From Sipunculus nudus (Eukaryota; Annelida; Sipuncula; Golfingiida; Sipunculidae), in contig CM049320.1 in NCBI GenBank assembly GCA_026874595.1, positions 42,234,714-42,298,713 on the forward strand: a stretch of 64,000 nucleotides of DNA. Reading direction: 5' to 3'. The notes under the pieces were generated by a model. The model was given only the letters and a program-made list of their open reading frames with translations, was not told where the DNA came from and searched no databases. Below are positions 39,301 through 50,533 of the stretch, piece after piece. Position 1 is the stretch's first letter; the number at the start of each line of letters is the position of its first letter. The position numbers and the translations under genes were made by a program.

Positions 39301-41190
39301 TCATCGTTTGAAACGAATGGTGTATCATCGTTTTATTTCCTGTAGTGGGTCTGAAGATAAATATAAAAATTACCTCATTTCAATCTATATTTTAATACAG
39401 ATTACAATTAGAAAATGTTAATAGCACTTCGTGGAAACAACCGGTCATTTTAAGAAAAGTAAAAAAACATGACTCTAGATATATAACCATATAATAGCGA
39501 ATGTATAAATATTAAATGGTGATATCATAATAAAAGCCCTCTCCCCCACTCCTCAACTTTAATATTTCAGAACAATCAAGATAAAAAAGAATGAAATAAA
39601 CCTCTTAATTTAGCCTATGTATTAATTTCTTTAATACTCTGAGTTTGGTCTGAATTCTAAAACAACAAATGAGGTCAAGCTGTAGTGGTTCACCCACAGA
39701 GCTTTATCAAGCCCCCACCCCTACCCGAAATAAATAAATCAGGGGATGAGCTAAAGGGTTGTCCTCTACCTTAATCAACTCCCTTCACCCCCACCCCCCC
39801 CCCCCCACCCCCGCTCCCAAAAAAAGGGAAATTGTGTTTTTTAGAGAGGTCTTTTCTATGGCACATTTTACAATCTCCAGCGCAAATTATAAACTAAAGT
39901 GATATTTTGTATTAACAGTAGATGCATTCTTATACAAGAACAAGATTTATATTATGATAGATATTGTTGTTTACGAGTCATTGTGTCTCCAAAGTCGAAT
40001 TTATCCGCTCAAATATTAAACGTTTCCTATAATATTATTCATGACGTTGATAAAGTCGTCAAGAAAACGGTGCGTTTTGCATGTAAAAGTTGCGTTCGAG
40101 CATATTTGGTCATTACATATCAAATGTATTGGTTATCAAACTGTCTAAGACTTAAGTCTTATATAAGTATACGTTTCTCTTCATTGTAGAATAATGAAAT
40201 TTTAGCAGTAATGCGTTAAAGATAAATAAGCCTTTTAAAACAACCATCTTAGATGCACAAATACCAAAAATTGGTTGATTCATCAATCATTAACCCCCGT
40301 CCCGTCCCCTGCTGTACATTTTCACTTCCTGCGCAACGGCATTCGTTGTGGAAGCTCCTTTCTCTTAACCACTGCTTTCTGTTTGCACTGTATGCTGGGT
40401 AATATGTGACAGCCATCACTTTTACCTGTTCGCGCTGATGAGTCGTTTTTAAACGTTTGTGACTACTGCCAATGGACGATGATTTATCTTTATTACAACC
40501 AACAAGCATCAGGAGACGTTAGATCTCTATCAGCATAATTATTCACTTTTGTTTAAATAGTGCTTTTCTTTTGCGAAATAGGGCAATCGAGACCGTCGCA
40601 TTCACTAGATTAATAGGGACCCTCAAGTGTAATTTCCGAACCAAGTAAAAGTTTACATCGCAAAAACAATATTCACAGGTATCACCTGACCTGTACCTTC
40701 TCCATCTGGCAAGCTGAGCTGACCTGCGATGCAACTATCAAGCTGGTGAATCGTGAAACATACATGTATTTCTCTTGAGTTGTTAGATTACCTACCACAA
40801 ATCAAAATGTTACCAGGATTCTGGTAATATTCTAAATCTGGTGATCAAGAATATGAGCGGAGGAATACTCTATGAGTGCGTTCTGACACCCCGACCCCTC
40901 CGGAAACCCTGACTCTCCCGTATTTTTTGTTTATACAGTCTGATTCAGTTTATTCTTTTGCGCTCTTTGCTTTATCTGATTCTCATTGTTCCCCTTAACT
41001 TATTACATTGTTTAACTAACCCACCATCATATTCAAACGTTAAACAAATACACGGAGGATGGGACCGCTAACAAGCCAATTTATTATGTGTGATACTGAT
41101 AGGCGTGCAGGTCAAGAAACTCTGGGAAAACTTGATGTTGTGTGTCATTGTAACTGGCATCAATCTTATACTAGTAGGCAGTTTATGTCT

Positions 41191-41415
41191 ATTTAGGGTT
41201 ATATTATTTTAGGTTAAATGGCCATGGTTATGTAGTTTATTACTGTTTTAGGGGTAACGGCCATGTTTATATATATTGTTATGTTATTTTAGATGTGGTG
41301 GCTATTTTTGTGTATAGTAATATTATTTTAGAAGCAGTGTCTATCTTTATGTAGTGTAGCATTATTTTAGGTGTAATATTTATGTTTATGTAATAATAGT
41401 GTTATGTTATTGTAG
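41191..41415 (+). repeat. About 40-bp tandem repeat carrying 3' splice-site-like motifs
   Basis: Units of 39-45 bp each end in a T-rich TATTTTAG or close variant, with TAG ends at 41212, 41251, 41292, 41331, 41370 and the true acceptor 41415. Each next unit starts GTGTAA, GGGTAA, ATGTGG or similar, then a TTTATGT-like stretch. Exon 2 itself starts GTGTAGTCG, so the exon boundary lies within the array's register. The 41370 acceptor would bring an in-frame TAA within eight codons. Confidence 0.75.
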
Positions 41416-42005
41416 GTGTAGTCGCCGAGGAAGACACGAACTCCACCTCAATAGCGTCACCAGCTGAAACAACAACACCCGCAAATGTTAAACCTGACTC
41501 GGGTGAAACGTCAACCCCCTCCGGAACGACAACGACACCAAGTCCGGGGACTTCCCTTACGTCACCTCCCAAAACTGTCGTAGTCTCGTCGACGGACGAC
41601 AAAAAACAGGTAAATCAAAATTCCGAACGAGCACACGATGTCAAGTCAAGGAAATCCAGGCGTAAAGAAAAACCTGATAAAGAAGACAGTGACTCAGAGG
41701 TTGATGATGACGAAGGTGATGACAATGATGATGGTGATGGTGAAGATGAAGGCGACTCTGATGACTACGAGGACAAGAGGGGTGATAATGATGATGATGA
41801 AGAGAGTGACGCTGATGGTAATGAATACGATGATGAAAAGTCTGATGATGATGATGATGATGATGACTATGACGACGACGAAATAGAGAAAAGACACCAC
41901 GTGAAGAAGCGCACGAAACCGCATAAGAGAAGAAGGAAAACGCGCAAGAAGCATCAGAGAAAGAACCATAAGAAGAGACCGCAAAGGAAAAGTGCTCATG
42001 CAAAG
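41416..42005 (+). CDS. TSR-Ig-EGF transmembrane protein, exon 2 (Thr/Ser-rich, polyacidic, basic)
   Basis: It accepts phase 1 from exon 1 after TTATTGTAG and ends in phase 0 at AAAG|GTAAAA. The first 65 codons or so are Thr/Ser/Pro-rich (TTTPANV, SGTTTTPSPG), a likely O-glycosylated stretch. Next comes about 65 codons dominated by Asp and Glu, ending in seven Asp codons (around 41841-41880). It then switches abruptly to Lys/Arg/His-rich sequence with possible basic cleavage sites at EKR (41886-41894) and KKR (41904-41912). No folded domain is recognisable. A second donor, CAG|GTAAAT after 41609, is also phase 0 and could skip the charged part. Reading through the intron meets a stop at 42138-42140. 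Confidence 0.75.
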
Positions 42006-43367
42006 GTAAAACTATTCTTCTATATTTGGCCAAGAAAAATAGTTTGGTTATGTCGTGCTCGACATGATGACATTTTTCAGATATGTCATTCCGGAGTCAC
42101 GGAGCTCCTTATGATTCCATTAATTGATTTATGCCGCTAGGTTATTGTCACAACGCTAAAGATGTGAACGACCAGGTTCTTTTAAAAGTCGAACCAACTA
42201 GGTGAAACACTCACATACGTACACTCCAAAAACTGAATAAGACATTTTTTCACAAAACAAATCAATATATTAAAGAAAGAAGACACATTCTCTGGAGAGG
42301 CGCTCCATTTGTATAAGCTCTGATGAATACTAACGTCCGATAATCAACACAGAAATCAGCACCGTGTCCGTTAGACACATTTCCCAGAGCAGTCCCTTTG
42401 TTTACACTTCTCCTGACACACATGACACACATGACATCGTAATGCTGCGCTGTCCGGCTCATCGTTTGTACGCACTGTGTTCACAGTACAATCAGTCCAC
42501 AGATACGTGGAGCTCCAACCACCAATAGTCCCTCGTTGGTGTACTGGTATAACGCTCAAGACACAGTTCACACAGTACTCACTAATTAGCGCACAGATGA
42601 TTCTATCCTGACTTAGCTGATGAATCCTAGCGATATCCAGTACCTCCACAGTTACGCGTTTAAATAAAGTCCTCGGTCTGTTTCTGGAAGCACTAACAAC
42701 AGGTATAATCACCCGATTACCAGTCCGTCGGCAAATGCGATACTCGCTCTGAAGTCCGTTTCAGAGAAATCACCGTGACCTTCCTCAGACATCAACTATC
42801 TACGTTAACTGACATCATGTCTCAGTTTTTCCGACTCTGATGCACGCAGACTTGCCCCTGAACGGTAGACATCGTCAGGCTATACCGAAACTGGTACGCT
42901 GAACCGACACTTGTGTTGAACATCCCCTTCATCACGACTAATATTTGCTTGCTGACGTCACAAGTCCCGGCCAATCACCTCTCCTTGTTATGCCGACTGT
43001 CAATTATTACATGAATGTAAATATGGACATGGAATGTTAATATAAAACCCTAAGAAAACTAAACTAAACAGGTATTAGTACTTTGAAATCTACAACAAAC
43101 ATTCGCTATTATAGAGACCGCCAAACAGAGACGGCTTTCTACGGAATTAAACTGCACTGAAATTTACATCAAACGAGACATGTATGTTCACTAACTAAAG
43201 CTCTCACGCTTATATCTAAACATGATATTCCATATAAATGCACAGTAAATTATCAAGAAAATCTTCTGGTTAAAATCCCTACTATAGAGCATGCAATACA
43301 ATAACTAAATTACAGTCCTCTGGTGACAGTTATAACAGAAACAGGATAACACCGAACACCAGTGTAG

Positions 43368-43848
43368 CGATTTTAGATTACCCCTCTTTAAGTTACCGGG
43401 AGGGGGGGGGGGATCCTAAATCGATTTTCAAATTCACTCCCGGTAACATGAAATCATTTTCAAATTACCCTTAGTGATTTTAAATAACCCCTTACGATTT
43501 TAGATTACCCGTTAATAATTTGTTTCTTACTTAAATTTCGGTTGAATCTTTATATATCTTATATTTGCATGCAATGTATCATGCGCTTTGGTAAAAATTA
43601 ATTTGTCAATATAAGTATTATTTATAATATAATAAACATTTTGCGACATTTTGTATTTTAAATACTGATTCCATCTGTTTAATCGCGTATGTTCTACGTG
43701 GTTTATTGATATAATATATCATACGTTTAAAGCATAAACATACAACATGTATATCATTTAGTTAATTGAGCGAGGGGGTAATTTGAACAGGGTGGGGGTG
43801 ACCTGAAACCCCCCTGGGATTCTAAAATCGATTTCACCGATCTTAGTT
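43368..43848. mobile_element. Candidate MITE with TIR CGATTTTAGAnTnCCC
   Basis: The left end reads GTGTAGCGATTTTAGATTAC then CCCTC. The complement of the right end reads GGTGAAATCGATTTTAGAAT then CCCAGGGG. Near-copies of the left motif (GATTTTAAATAACCCC, GATTTTAGATTACCCG) recur in series at about 43475-43512. It is about 480 bp and noncoding. The superfamily is unknown. Confidence 0.45.
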
Positions 43849-44963
43849 TCTGGCTTATCATGTAAAGACAGTTTCAAGGCCCTTGATCAAGAGTTCAATT
43901 CATGCTACTTACCGCCTGTGTAAGTTATTTTTTCATAAATATGAATATTCAGCAAGAGTAAAACGCACCCAATATCTTATTGCCTATGCACATTATAGTT
44001 AGCATAGAGCATACTGTCCTTGTTTAAACAACGTCGAACAAAATGAAACAACAAACAAACATATTTAAGCCTTTTGACTGTCAATTCCAGCCTCTAGAGG
44101 AGCGATAAATCTTTGTCCGTCGTCAGTCCGCTCGGCCGTCCGTCTGGTCGTCTTTTAGCAAGGGCACACATCGTAATCTTTACCTTGAATATTCCAGTGT
44201 AACATTCGAGAAAATCCTTGCAAAATCTCTCTGGACACCTGAAATTAGCTCACTAATCCTAAACGGATAAAATTCAAGGAATTGGGCAAATCTCCTTGTA
44301 ACCCAAGATATTGATTATGATGACCCATATTCTGTGTATTTTGAGCGGAAAGCCTAATTTAGAGCACCCAGAAAATAAGACAGGGTACAAATCTTAACTT
44401 TTGGATCAAGTAACGTTTTTCTTAATGAGGAGGGCATTATAAAGTCTCTTTGGACATCTGAAATTAGGTCCCGATTTGTTATGGGGGGGGGGGGGGGGTT
44501 CCTGTAAATTTCTGGGCCCAGTTGTAGCAGTTGGACGTAGAAACGTCTATCTTAGCATATAGAGAGAGAGAGAGAGTTCCTAGTAAAATCATCTTGGAAA
44601 CCCTAACTAAGGTCGCTTTAACCTATATTTATATAAAGGATATTGGACAAAGAGCATGAATTTTAGCACTCTGGAAGTCATTCTACACATAGTTCAAGGC
44701 TCCTTAACATTTTTTTTTCACCAGATCATAACATTAATAATTAAAACATGCGTTCTAATTGTATGTCAAATTCAGCTGAGCGTCACGGCTCAGGTTCCAC
44801 TCGTTTAACAAAGATTGAGACTTCCTTTTTGTGAGTGTCTTTTTCCATTGATGATTTTACGAATTCTGTTTCGAAAATATATAATTATAATGTGGCATCG
44901 AACTTACGGCAACTACACAGAAGAAAAATAGCACAATTTTGACCTTTAAACACTATATAATTA

Positions 44964-45309
44964 GGCCAAAAAAATAAGGTTGGGTTGTCAGGCACATTTT
45001 ATCGCAAATCAATGCGGGCGGGCGGTTTTTTATTTTAAATTTTTTTTGTATGTTTCGATAAAAATATCAAAGGATAAGGGAAAATCATGATAATAACAGA
45101 TTTATTTTGCTAAACAAGTAAAATCACTACATTACAAAGGAAATTTTATCAACATGTATGATTTTGTCTTCTTGAAAGTAATGTCCGAGCGGCTGGAGCT
45201 CAAAATTGGTATGTTTCTATTGAAAACCAAAATAAAAATTTTTGATGTGGGGGTTTAAAATTGACGTGGGCGGTGCCTGAGAACCATACCTTTTATTTTT
45301 ATTTTTGCC
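44964..45309 (+). mobile_element. Harbinger-like MITE, copy 2
   Basis: It starts GGCCAAAAAAATAAGG and ends in the inverted counterpart (TTTTATTTTTATTTTTGCC). TTA lies directly on both sides, a TWA-type 3-bp target duplication. Its body matches the complement of 23411-23704. The target duplications differ (TTA here, TAA there), as expected for independent insertions. Confidence 0.7.
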
Positions 45310-46636
45310 TTATTTATCTCTGTTTTATTCTCGTTTGATCTATGCATGTATGATATAATGCTTGGAGGACTTATTATCCATCCGTGCTCTCAATGACAAT
45401 TTTTACTTTTTAGTTTTTGAATTTCAATGTGTTTCTGACTGGTAACGACATTTAATTAATAAAAGATACGCCTTTGGGATTCAAGGCTTAACTCAGGCTC
45501 GCGGGGAGCATACCTCCGTGCGGATATTGACCTGGATGTTTTCTAAGGGCTTTGGTTTCCTCCACTTGGTTCCTGATCGGTTTTCTAGGAAAGGACGCAA
45601 TGAAACAAGTATCTGGATCTTAATACATCATCATACTTTTTTTTCAGTCTGCCGTTGCAAGATTAATTGACATGAAACCTTGCGTTTATAATAAAATTCC
45701 TGGAAACCATACATGATTAAGACACGTGCTTTGTTTTTTCTTAACGAACCGAAGATATCTAAAACCGAAACGCTATATTAAATCTGTTACAACATAATTT
45801 ACCTTTTGAACTAATTCATTCATCTATCTTGCAAAGAACTTATATCTTTATTTATAAAATCCAATAAAACATCTGCAATGCGGATTGTATTTCACCGAAA
45901 TAAGTTTGCACGTAAGTTAACTGTGACGTGAATTCTTAATGTCAGCATGTTCTACATGAGAGCATGGTAATACGTACGTGACACACACTGCGCAATCCCT
46001 ACAACACACTCATTTGGTCCCCGCTGAAATTAAAAGCCTCTGGTTATGATAAATACCCATGCAGTTGCCTTCCGATTGGTGCACAGTATAGATTGCTGGA
46101 TATGAAAAACGTACCATGGTATGGCAGCCATGCTGCCGCCTGGAGGAAAAACACTTAACAAAGCTGTCAAATCACAGAAACGTTCACACTGTGATTATAT
46201 AAATCCGCCTGGTGCCAACAGGTATTATGTTTTACTCTTGGTTTGCCATCGTGCAATTTTACGTTCAAGGTTCTAGACAGGTTTTGTTGAAATTCTGTGG
46301 ACGTTTAGGATAAGGAACCAAAGGAACAATCCATTAAATTTGGAGGTTATCTAATCCAGGATCACATTTTGTTCTTATTCTTGTGGAAATATAACTGGAA
46401 TGTCAAATATGTCACCTACCCTCATAGTATACTCGTGCGGTTACCGTATTTCCTTGATCAGACGCCGGGCCTTAAATAGTCGCCTGCCTTTTTAAGACGC
46501 CGGGGCAAAATAATGTCTTAGATAATCAAACGCTGGCTTTAAATAGACCCGGTATTGTTGAGCTATCCTGTTGAAATATATTGTAATGAATAAATAAAAA
46601 AAAATATCCAAAGGCTTCCTCTTCTTGTGACAATCA

Positions 46637-46881
46637 CATACGGTTTTGTCCCTGTTGAGACCCATAGCTACTCAATGACTGAAGTTATCAAACATACGGT
46701 GATTCCATTTGTCCCTGCTGAGACACATAGGTACTCAGTGAATCAAGTTATGGAACATACGGTAATTGAGTTTGTCCCTGTTGAAACCATATCTACTCAG
46801 TGACCGAAGTTATGGAACATACAGTGATTTAATTTGTCCCTGTTGAGACCGTTAGCTACTCAGTGATTGAAGTTATCGAAC
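46637..46881 (+). repeat. About 64-bp tandem repeat, four units
   Basis: Units begin ACATACGGTGATT or a variant, then TTTGTCCCTGTTGAGAC, TACTCAGTGA and AAGTTAT. The first unit is shorter by about 8 bp. It is noncoding and intronic. Confidence 0.8.
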
Positions 46882-47386
46882 CGCGACAAACATATCATGT
46901 GTTGTTATGTAGTTTGATTACTGATCAGATTAGGTTCCAGTCTAAGGTTGTGGCGTGTGGCCACTTACCTGTCGTTCCTGTAATACAGTACGTGCATGAC
47001 ACTGATTTAAAATGCAATGTTGGATGTGATTCCTTTCTCGTTTATCAGCCTTGCCCTCCGTAGTTTACAATGTCATTATGTGATAAGTAAGTGTCGGTGT
47101 ATCAGAACATATAACATATAAAAACGTGGTTTACATCAAATTACACCAGTTTGATGACAATGTAACATAATATACATACAAATCACTTATGCCTGCCAGG
47201 TATGTTTAACAATCTACAGTTAATTCCTGTTCAAATATTATCTGCATTACAGTTCTTAATTTTTTTTTCTTGGTTCACAATGTTTCATTTGTGAGTTCTA
47301 TATGTTGTTGAGAGTTGATTGATTATTAATTTCCGATGAAACATAAGTATTCAAAACAAGTAATTAACAATACCTGTGTTATACAG

Positions 47387-49028
47387 CATAAACACATCAG
47401 CGACGCGGGGAACAAGACAGAAAAGGCTACTTCTTCCGGAAGTTCAAGTATTCCCCAAGAATCATTTAATTATCCAGAGATACAAGTGGTCAGAAAACCA
47501 AACAAGGTCACCGCGCACCATCGGAAGTTACATGGTTCGCACGGTACGACACGTCTTCAGCGCAATCGACGACGTCATCGGCAAGAGAGAAGGCGTCGCG
47601 GGAAGAAGGGAGATACCAAACGTAAGAAACCAAAACATCGGCAAAAACTACACCGAAAAACTAAGACAGTAGAGAGCAGGAAACATAAACATCACAGAAA
47701 TCGCAGTAAAAAAATAAAACGCAAAAATAAGACGTTACACAAAAAGGTCCATAGAAAAAGATTAACGGATGACGCAGCACACAAGCGGAGCAGGAGTCAT
47801 AAAAAGAACACCAAGCTGGACTCTAGCAAAAAAGCGAGCGACAAACGGTTTGCCACTAAACCAGCCAGTAATAAACGCAGGCATCATAAATCCTCACGCG
47901 ATCAAAAATATGTCAAGAAGAAACACGCCAAAGTTAGTAGGATAAAAAGACGGCGAGGTCGCCTGGAACACGATAAGTGGACCAACCGGGCCAAGGCAAG
48001 ACAGAGGAAAGGGCGTCCAAGGGTGGAGAAACAACCAAAACACGACAAACAATTAGATAATGCTATCAGGTATGTTAACATATTCGTGGATCGTGTCCCA
48101 TACAAAGGTGTGGTGAGCACAGTAAACCAAACGGGAAATTCTCCTGGTCAAGAAGGTCAAAAGCAAAATCGAACAAGACGGTCAGTAGATAAAATGAGAG
48201 GATTATACACCACAGAAGGTGAAGGAGAGGAAGGCGATCATAAAACAGACCTGAACAGTCTCAGACGTGAAATATACGCCGAGGGAAAGCCAAGACGCAG
48301 GAACCGGAAAGCAAATAAACCCCTTAAATGGAAAGGGAAAGTTTCTCTTAGGCACAAAACTAGTGATGTTACACCTGGTCCTGTTTTAAGGAAAAAGAAG
48401 CGACGGAAAGGTTTAGACGGCTCTGATGAAAACAACAGTAAGAATTTTGTGTGGCACCGGACTGTGAATTTGAAGGATGGTCATATAAAAGCGTACAGTA
48501 AAGTCGATGCATCAAAATCAAACGGGGAGCATGTTCAGGCAGTGGCTGTTGCCAGTTACAAAAAGGGTAAGAAAGTCAGCACCATAGGCAAGACCGGGGA
48601 CGCGACTCTTGTGGCTGATACAAAGAAAGATACCTCCGTTAAAGTAAATATTCACTTGGGGAAGGGATCTGGAGACGGAAAGTCCGGCATAGACCATCAT
48701 AAAAACTCCACAAAACGTAAATGGAAACACCATCGTTTACATAATATTCAAGAATTGTCAGGTGGGGTAGATAACAGTGATACGGGTAGAGGAGACTCAC
48801 AGTCTGGAAATGTACAAACAGCGGGTGACGTCAAGGAGAACGTAGTTCGCATAAACATTAGTTGGACCGGAGACGATAGTTGGGAGTGGGGAGCATGGAC
48901 CGCCTGTAGCGCCACCTGTGGTCCAGATGGCTTACAAAAAAGGGTGAGAAAGTGTCCATCAGCAGACGAGACGGATTGTGAAGATACAGAGGAGACTCGA
49001 CCGTGTCCTCTGGTCAAACCGTGTCCAG
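47387..49028 (+). CDS. TSR-Ig-EGF transmembrane protein, exon 3 (long basic region plus TSR 1)
   Basis: The acceptor GTTATACAG at 47386 starts the exon in phase 0, matching exon 2, and the frame is open for 547 codons. The first 290 residues or so are extremely Lys/Arg/His-rich (QERRRRGKKG, KRKKPKHRQK) with scattered NxT/S sites. A furin-type site, RTRR|S, lies at 48170-48184. After a LRKKKRRKG block comes a more mixed segment (NFVWHRTVNLKDGHIKAYSK), then the first thrombospondin type-1 repeat from about 48881. It has WEWGAW, CSATCG and KRVRKC and ends PCPLVKPCPG, with six Cys and the W-x-x-W mannosylation pattern. The donor CCAG|GTAAGT is phase 1. The basic region may bind heparan sulphate or other polyanions; that is inference. 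Confidence 0.85.
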
Positions 49029-49390
49029 GTAAGTCAAATTATTTCTTTAACAATTTAAATAAACACCCGCACTGAGAGTAATAACCGACATTTTTTTCAT
49101 ATTAGACAATAAAAAAATCTTTTTTAAAATTACGTCACATTATCCTGAAGAGTTACCATCAGAAGTTGCTCGTCGTACTCCTAATCCAACTTTTTACTTT
49201 TCACCACATTTTTAATGTAATAACCATACAATTAAAGTTAATATTTATAAATGCCAAAAGATTACGACTGATTTGGATTTCAACTTGGCCAAATGATAGC
49301 CATAATAATAACATAAACAATAATAATAGTTTCCCTTTGCCATGTATAAATATACTACAATATACTATTTATATTAGATATAAATATAAA

Positions 49391-49615
49391 CTTTATTTAT
49401 TTTTACATTGATTGTTCAACTAGTTATAATTATTAAAACGAGGCACTCACCATTGCTCGGATGCTGGCGCTCGGTAGTTGGAAATCGGAGAACTCGGAGA
49501 AACCCATCTACCATGGATGGACAACTACAGCCCTCTCTCATAGCCACGCGTGGAACCGGGTAGCCAGTGGACAAGGCCGAGCGTTTTACCTCTCAGCTGT
49601 CCAGGCCCCAGGCCA
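49391..49615 (-). mobile_element. SINE in duplicated intron, unit A
   Basis: Same family as 28745-28987. A tRNA-like head on the minus strand (near GGACAGCTGAGAGGTAAAAC) and a tail beside ACATTGATTG are both present. Confidence 0.7.
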
Positions 49616-49678
49616 TATCGGTTTATTATTTTATATTGTTATAATAAAGTGTATATGTGTATTTGTTTCCTACTGTAG

Positions 49679-50020
49679 ATACTCTTGGACATCTTCGTCT
49701 TCATGCACATACGCCCTGGGCCAGCTGGGGGACATGGGGTGCTTGCAGCGCCACCTGTGGTCACAAAGGGTCACAGAAAAGGTCACGAAGATGCATCAGA
49801 CTGGGAAAGGGAGAGTGTTCAGGGAAGAGCGTCGAGCACAGAGCATGCCCTGTGCTCAAACCCTGCAAAGGAAAGAAAACACCACGTCCTGTTTTAAGGA
49901 AAAAGAAGCGACGGAAAGGTTAGACGACTCTATTGAAAACAACAGTTAAGAGTTTTGTGTGGCACCGGACAGTGAATTTGAAGGATGGGCATATAAAAGC
50001 CTACAGTAAAGTTAATGTAT
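49679..50020 (+). pseudogene. Dead duplicate TSR-basic exon (unit A/B junction)
   Basis: After an intact acceptor (TTTCCTACTGTAG) the frame encodes a complete TSR: WASWGTW, CSATCG, KRSRRC, closing at PCKG. As in the later copy at 50534, the donor is lost and the reading continues into TPRPVLRKKKRRKG. Here one T is missing (GGTTAG where the sister copies have GGTTTAG or GGTTTGG), giving an in-frame TAG at 49921-49923. The downstream basic-region homology is then cut off near 50018 by a deletion that removes its second TSR and donor. Inclusion would truncate the protein before the membrane. Skipping it from 49028 to 50534 keeps phase 1. Confidence 0.75.
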
Positions 50021-50226
50021 CAATCCAACCTTTTACTAATCACCACATTTCTTTATTTTTAATACCCATACAATTAAAGTTAATATTTATAAATGCCAAA
50101 AGATTAAGACTGATTTGGATTTCAACTTGGCCAAATGTTGCCATTATAATAACATAAATAATATAAATAGTTTCCCTTTTCCATGTATAAATATACTATA
50201 ATATACTTTTTATATTAGATATAAAT

Positions 50227-50464
50227 ATATTCTTTATTTATTTTAACATGGATTGAACAAAAAGTTATAATAACTAATACGAGGCACTCACTATTGCTCG
50301 GATGTTGGCGCTTGGTAGTCGGTAAGATTAAAGGAAACCGGAGAACTCGGAGAAAACCACCTACCTTAGACGGGCAACTACAGCCCTCTCTCATAGCCAC
50401 GCGTGGAACCGGGTAGCCAGCGGACAAGGCCGAGCGTTTAACCTCTCAGCTGTCCAGGCGCCAG
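50227..50464 (-). mobile_element. SINE in duplicated intron, unit B
   Basis: Third member of the 28745-28987 family in the window, collinear with the unit A copy and sharing its flanks. Confidence 0.7.
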
Positions 50465-50533
50465 GCTATATCTGTTTATTATTCTATATTGTTATAAATA
50501 AAATTGTTTATGTGTATTTGTTTCCTACTGTAG

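Larger units (their letters stand above)
32283..41415 (+). other. Intron 1 of the TSR gene (about 9.1 kb)
   Basis: A GT-AG intron joining the signal peptide exon to exon 2. It holds an inverted-repeat element (32972-33544), AT microsatellites (about 33407-33433 and 33698-33779), a direct-repeat pair (33949-34070 and 35797-35925), an inverted-repeat element (about 34400-35400), a Helitron-like 3' end (36086-36111), a SINE fragment (36197-36330) and a tandem repeat at its 3' end. I found no extra exon between 36.4 and 41.2 kb. Confidence 0.55.
42006..47386 (+). other. Intron 2 of the TSR gene (about 5.4 kb)
   Basis: A phase-0 intron containing an inverted-repeat element at 43368-43848, a Harbinger-like MITE at 44964-45309, a poly-G run near 44484 with a short (GA)n at about 44560, and a tandem repeat at 46637-46881. 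No additional exon is supported. Confidence 0.5.

Noticed and set aside
41641-42033. Overlapping His/Ser-rich and Met/Ile-rich frames opposite or within exon 2
   Set aside because: Shadows of the Asp/Glu-coding GAT/GAA repeat. The phase-matched exon 2 frame explains the region.
47336-47386. ATG at 47336 as an independent start for the basic/TSR protein
   Set aside because: It would give no signal peptide, while the acceptor at 47386 joins exon 2 in exact phase 0. An internal promoter cannot be excluded, but it is the weaker model.
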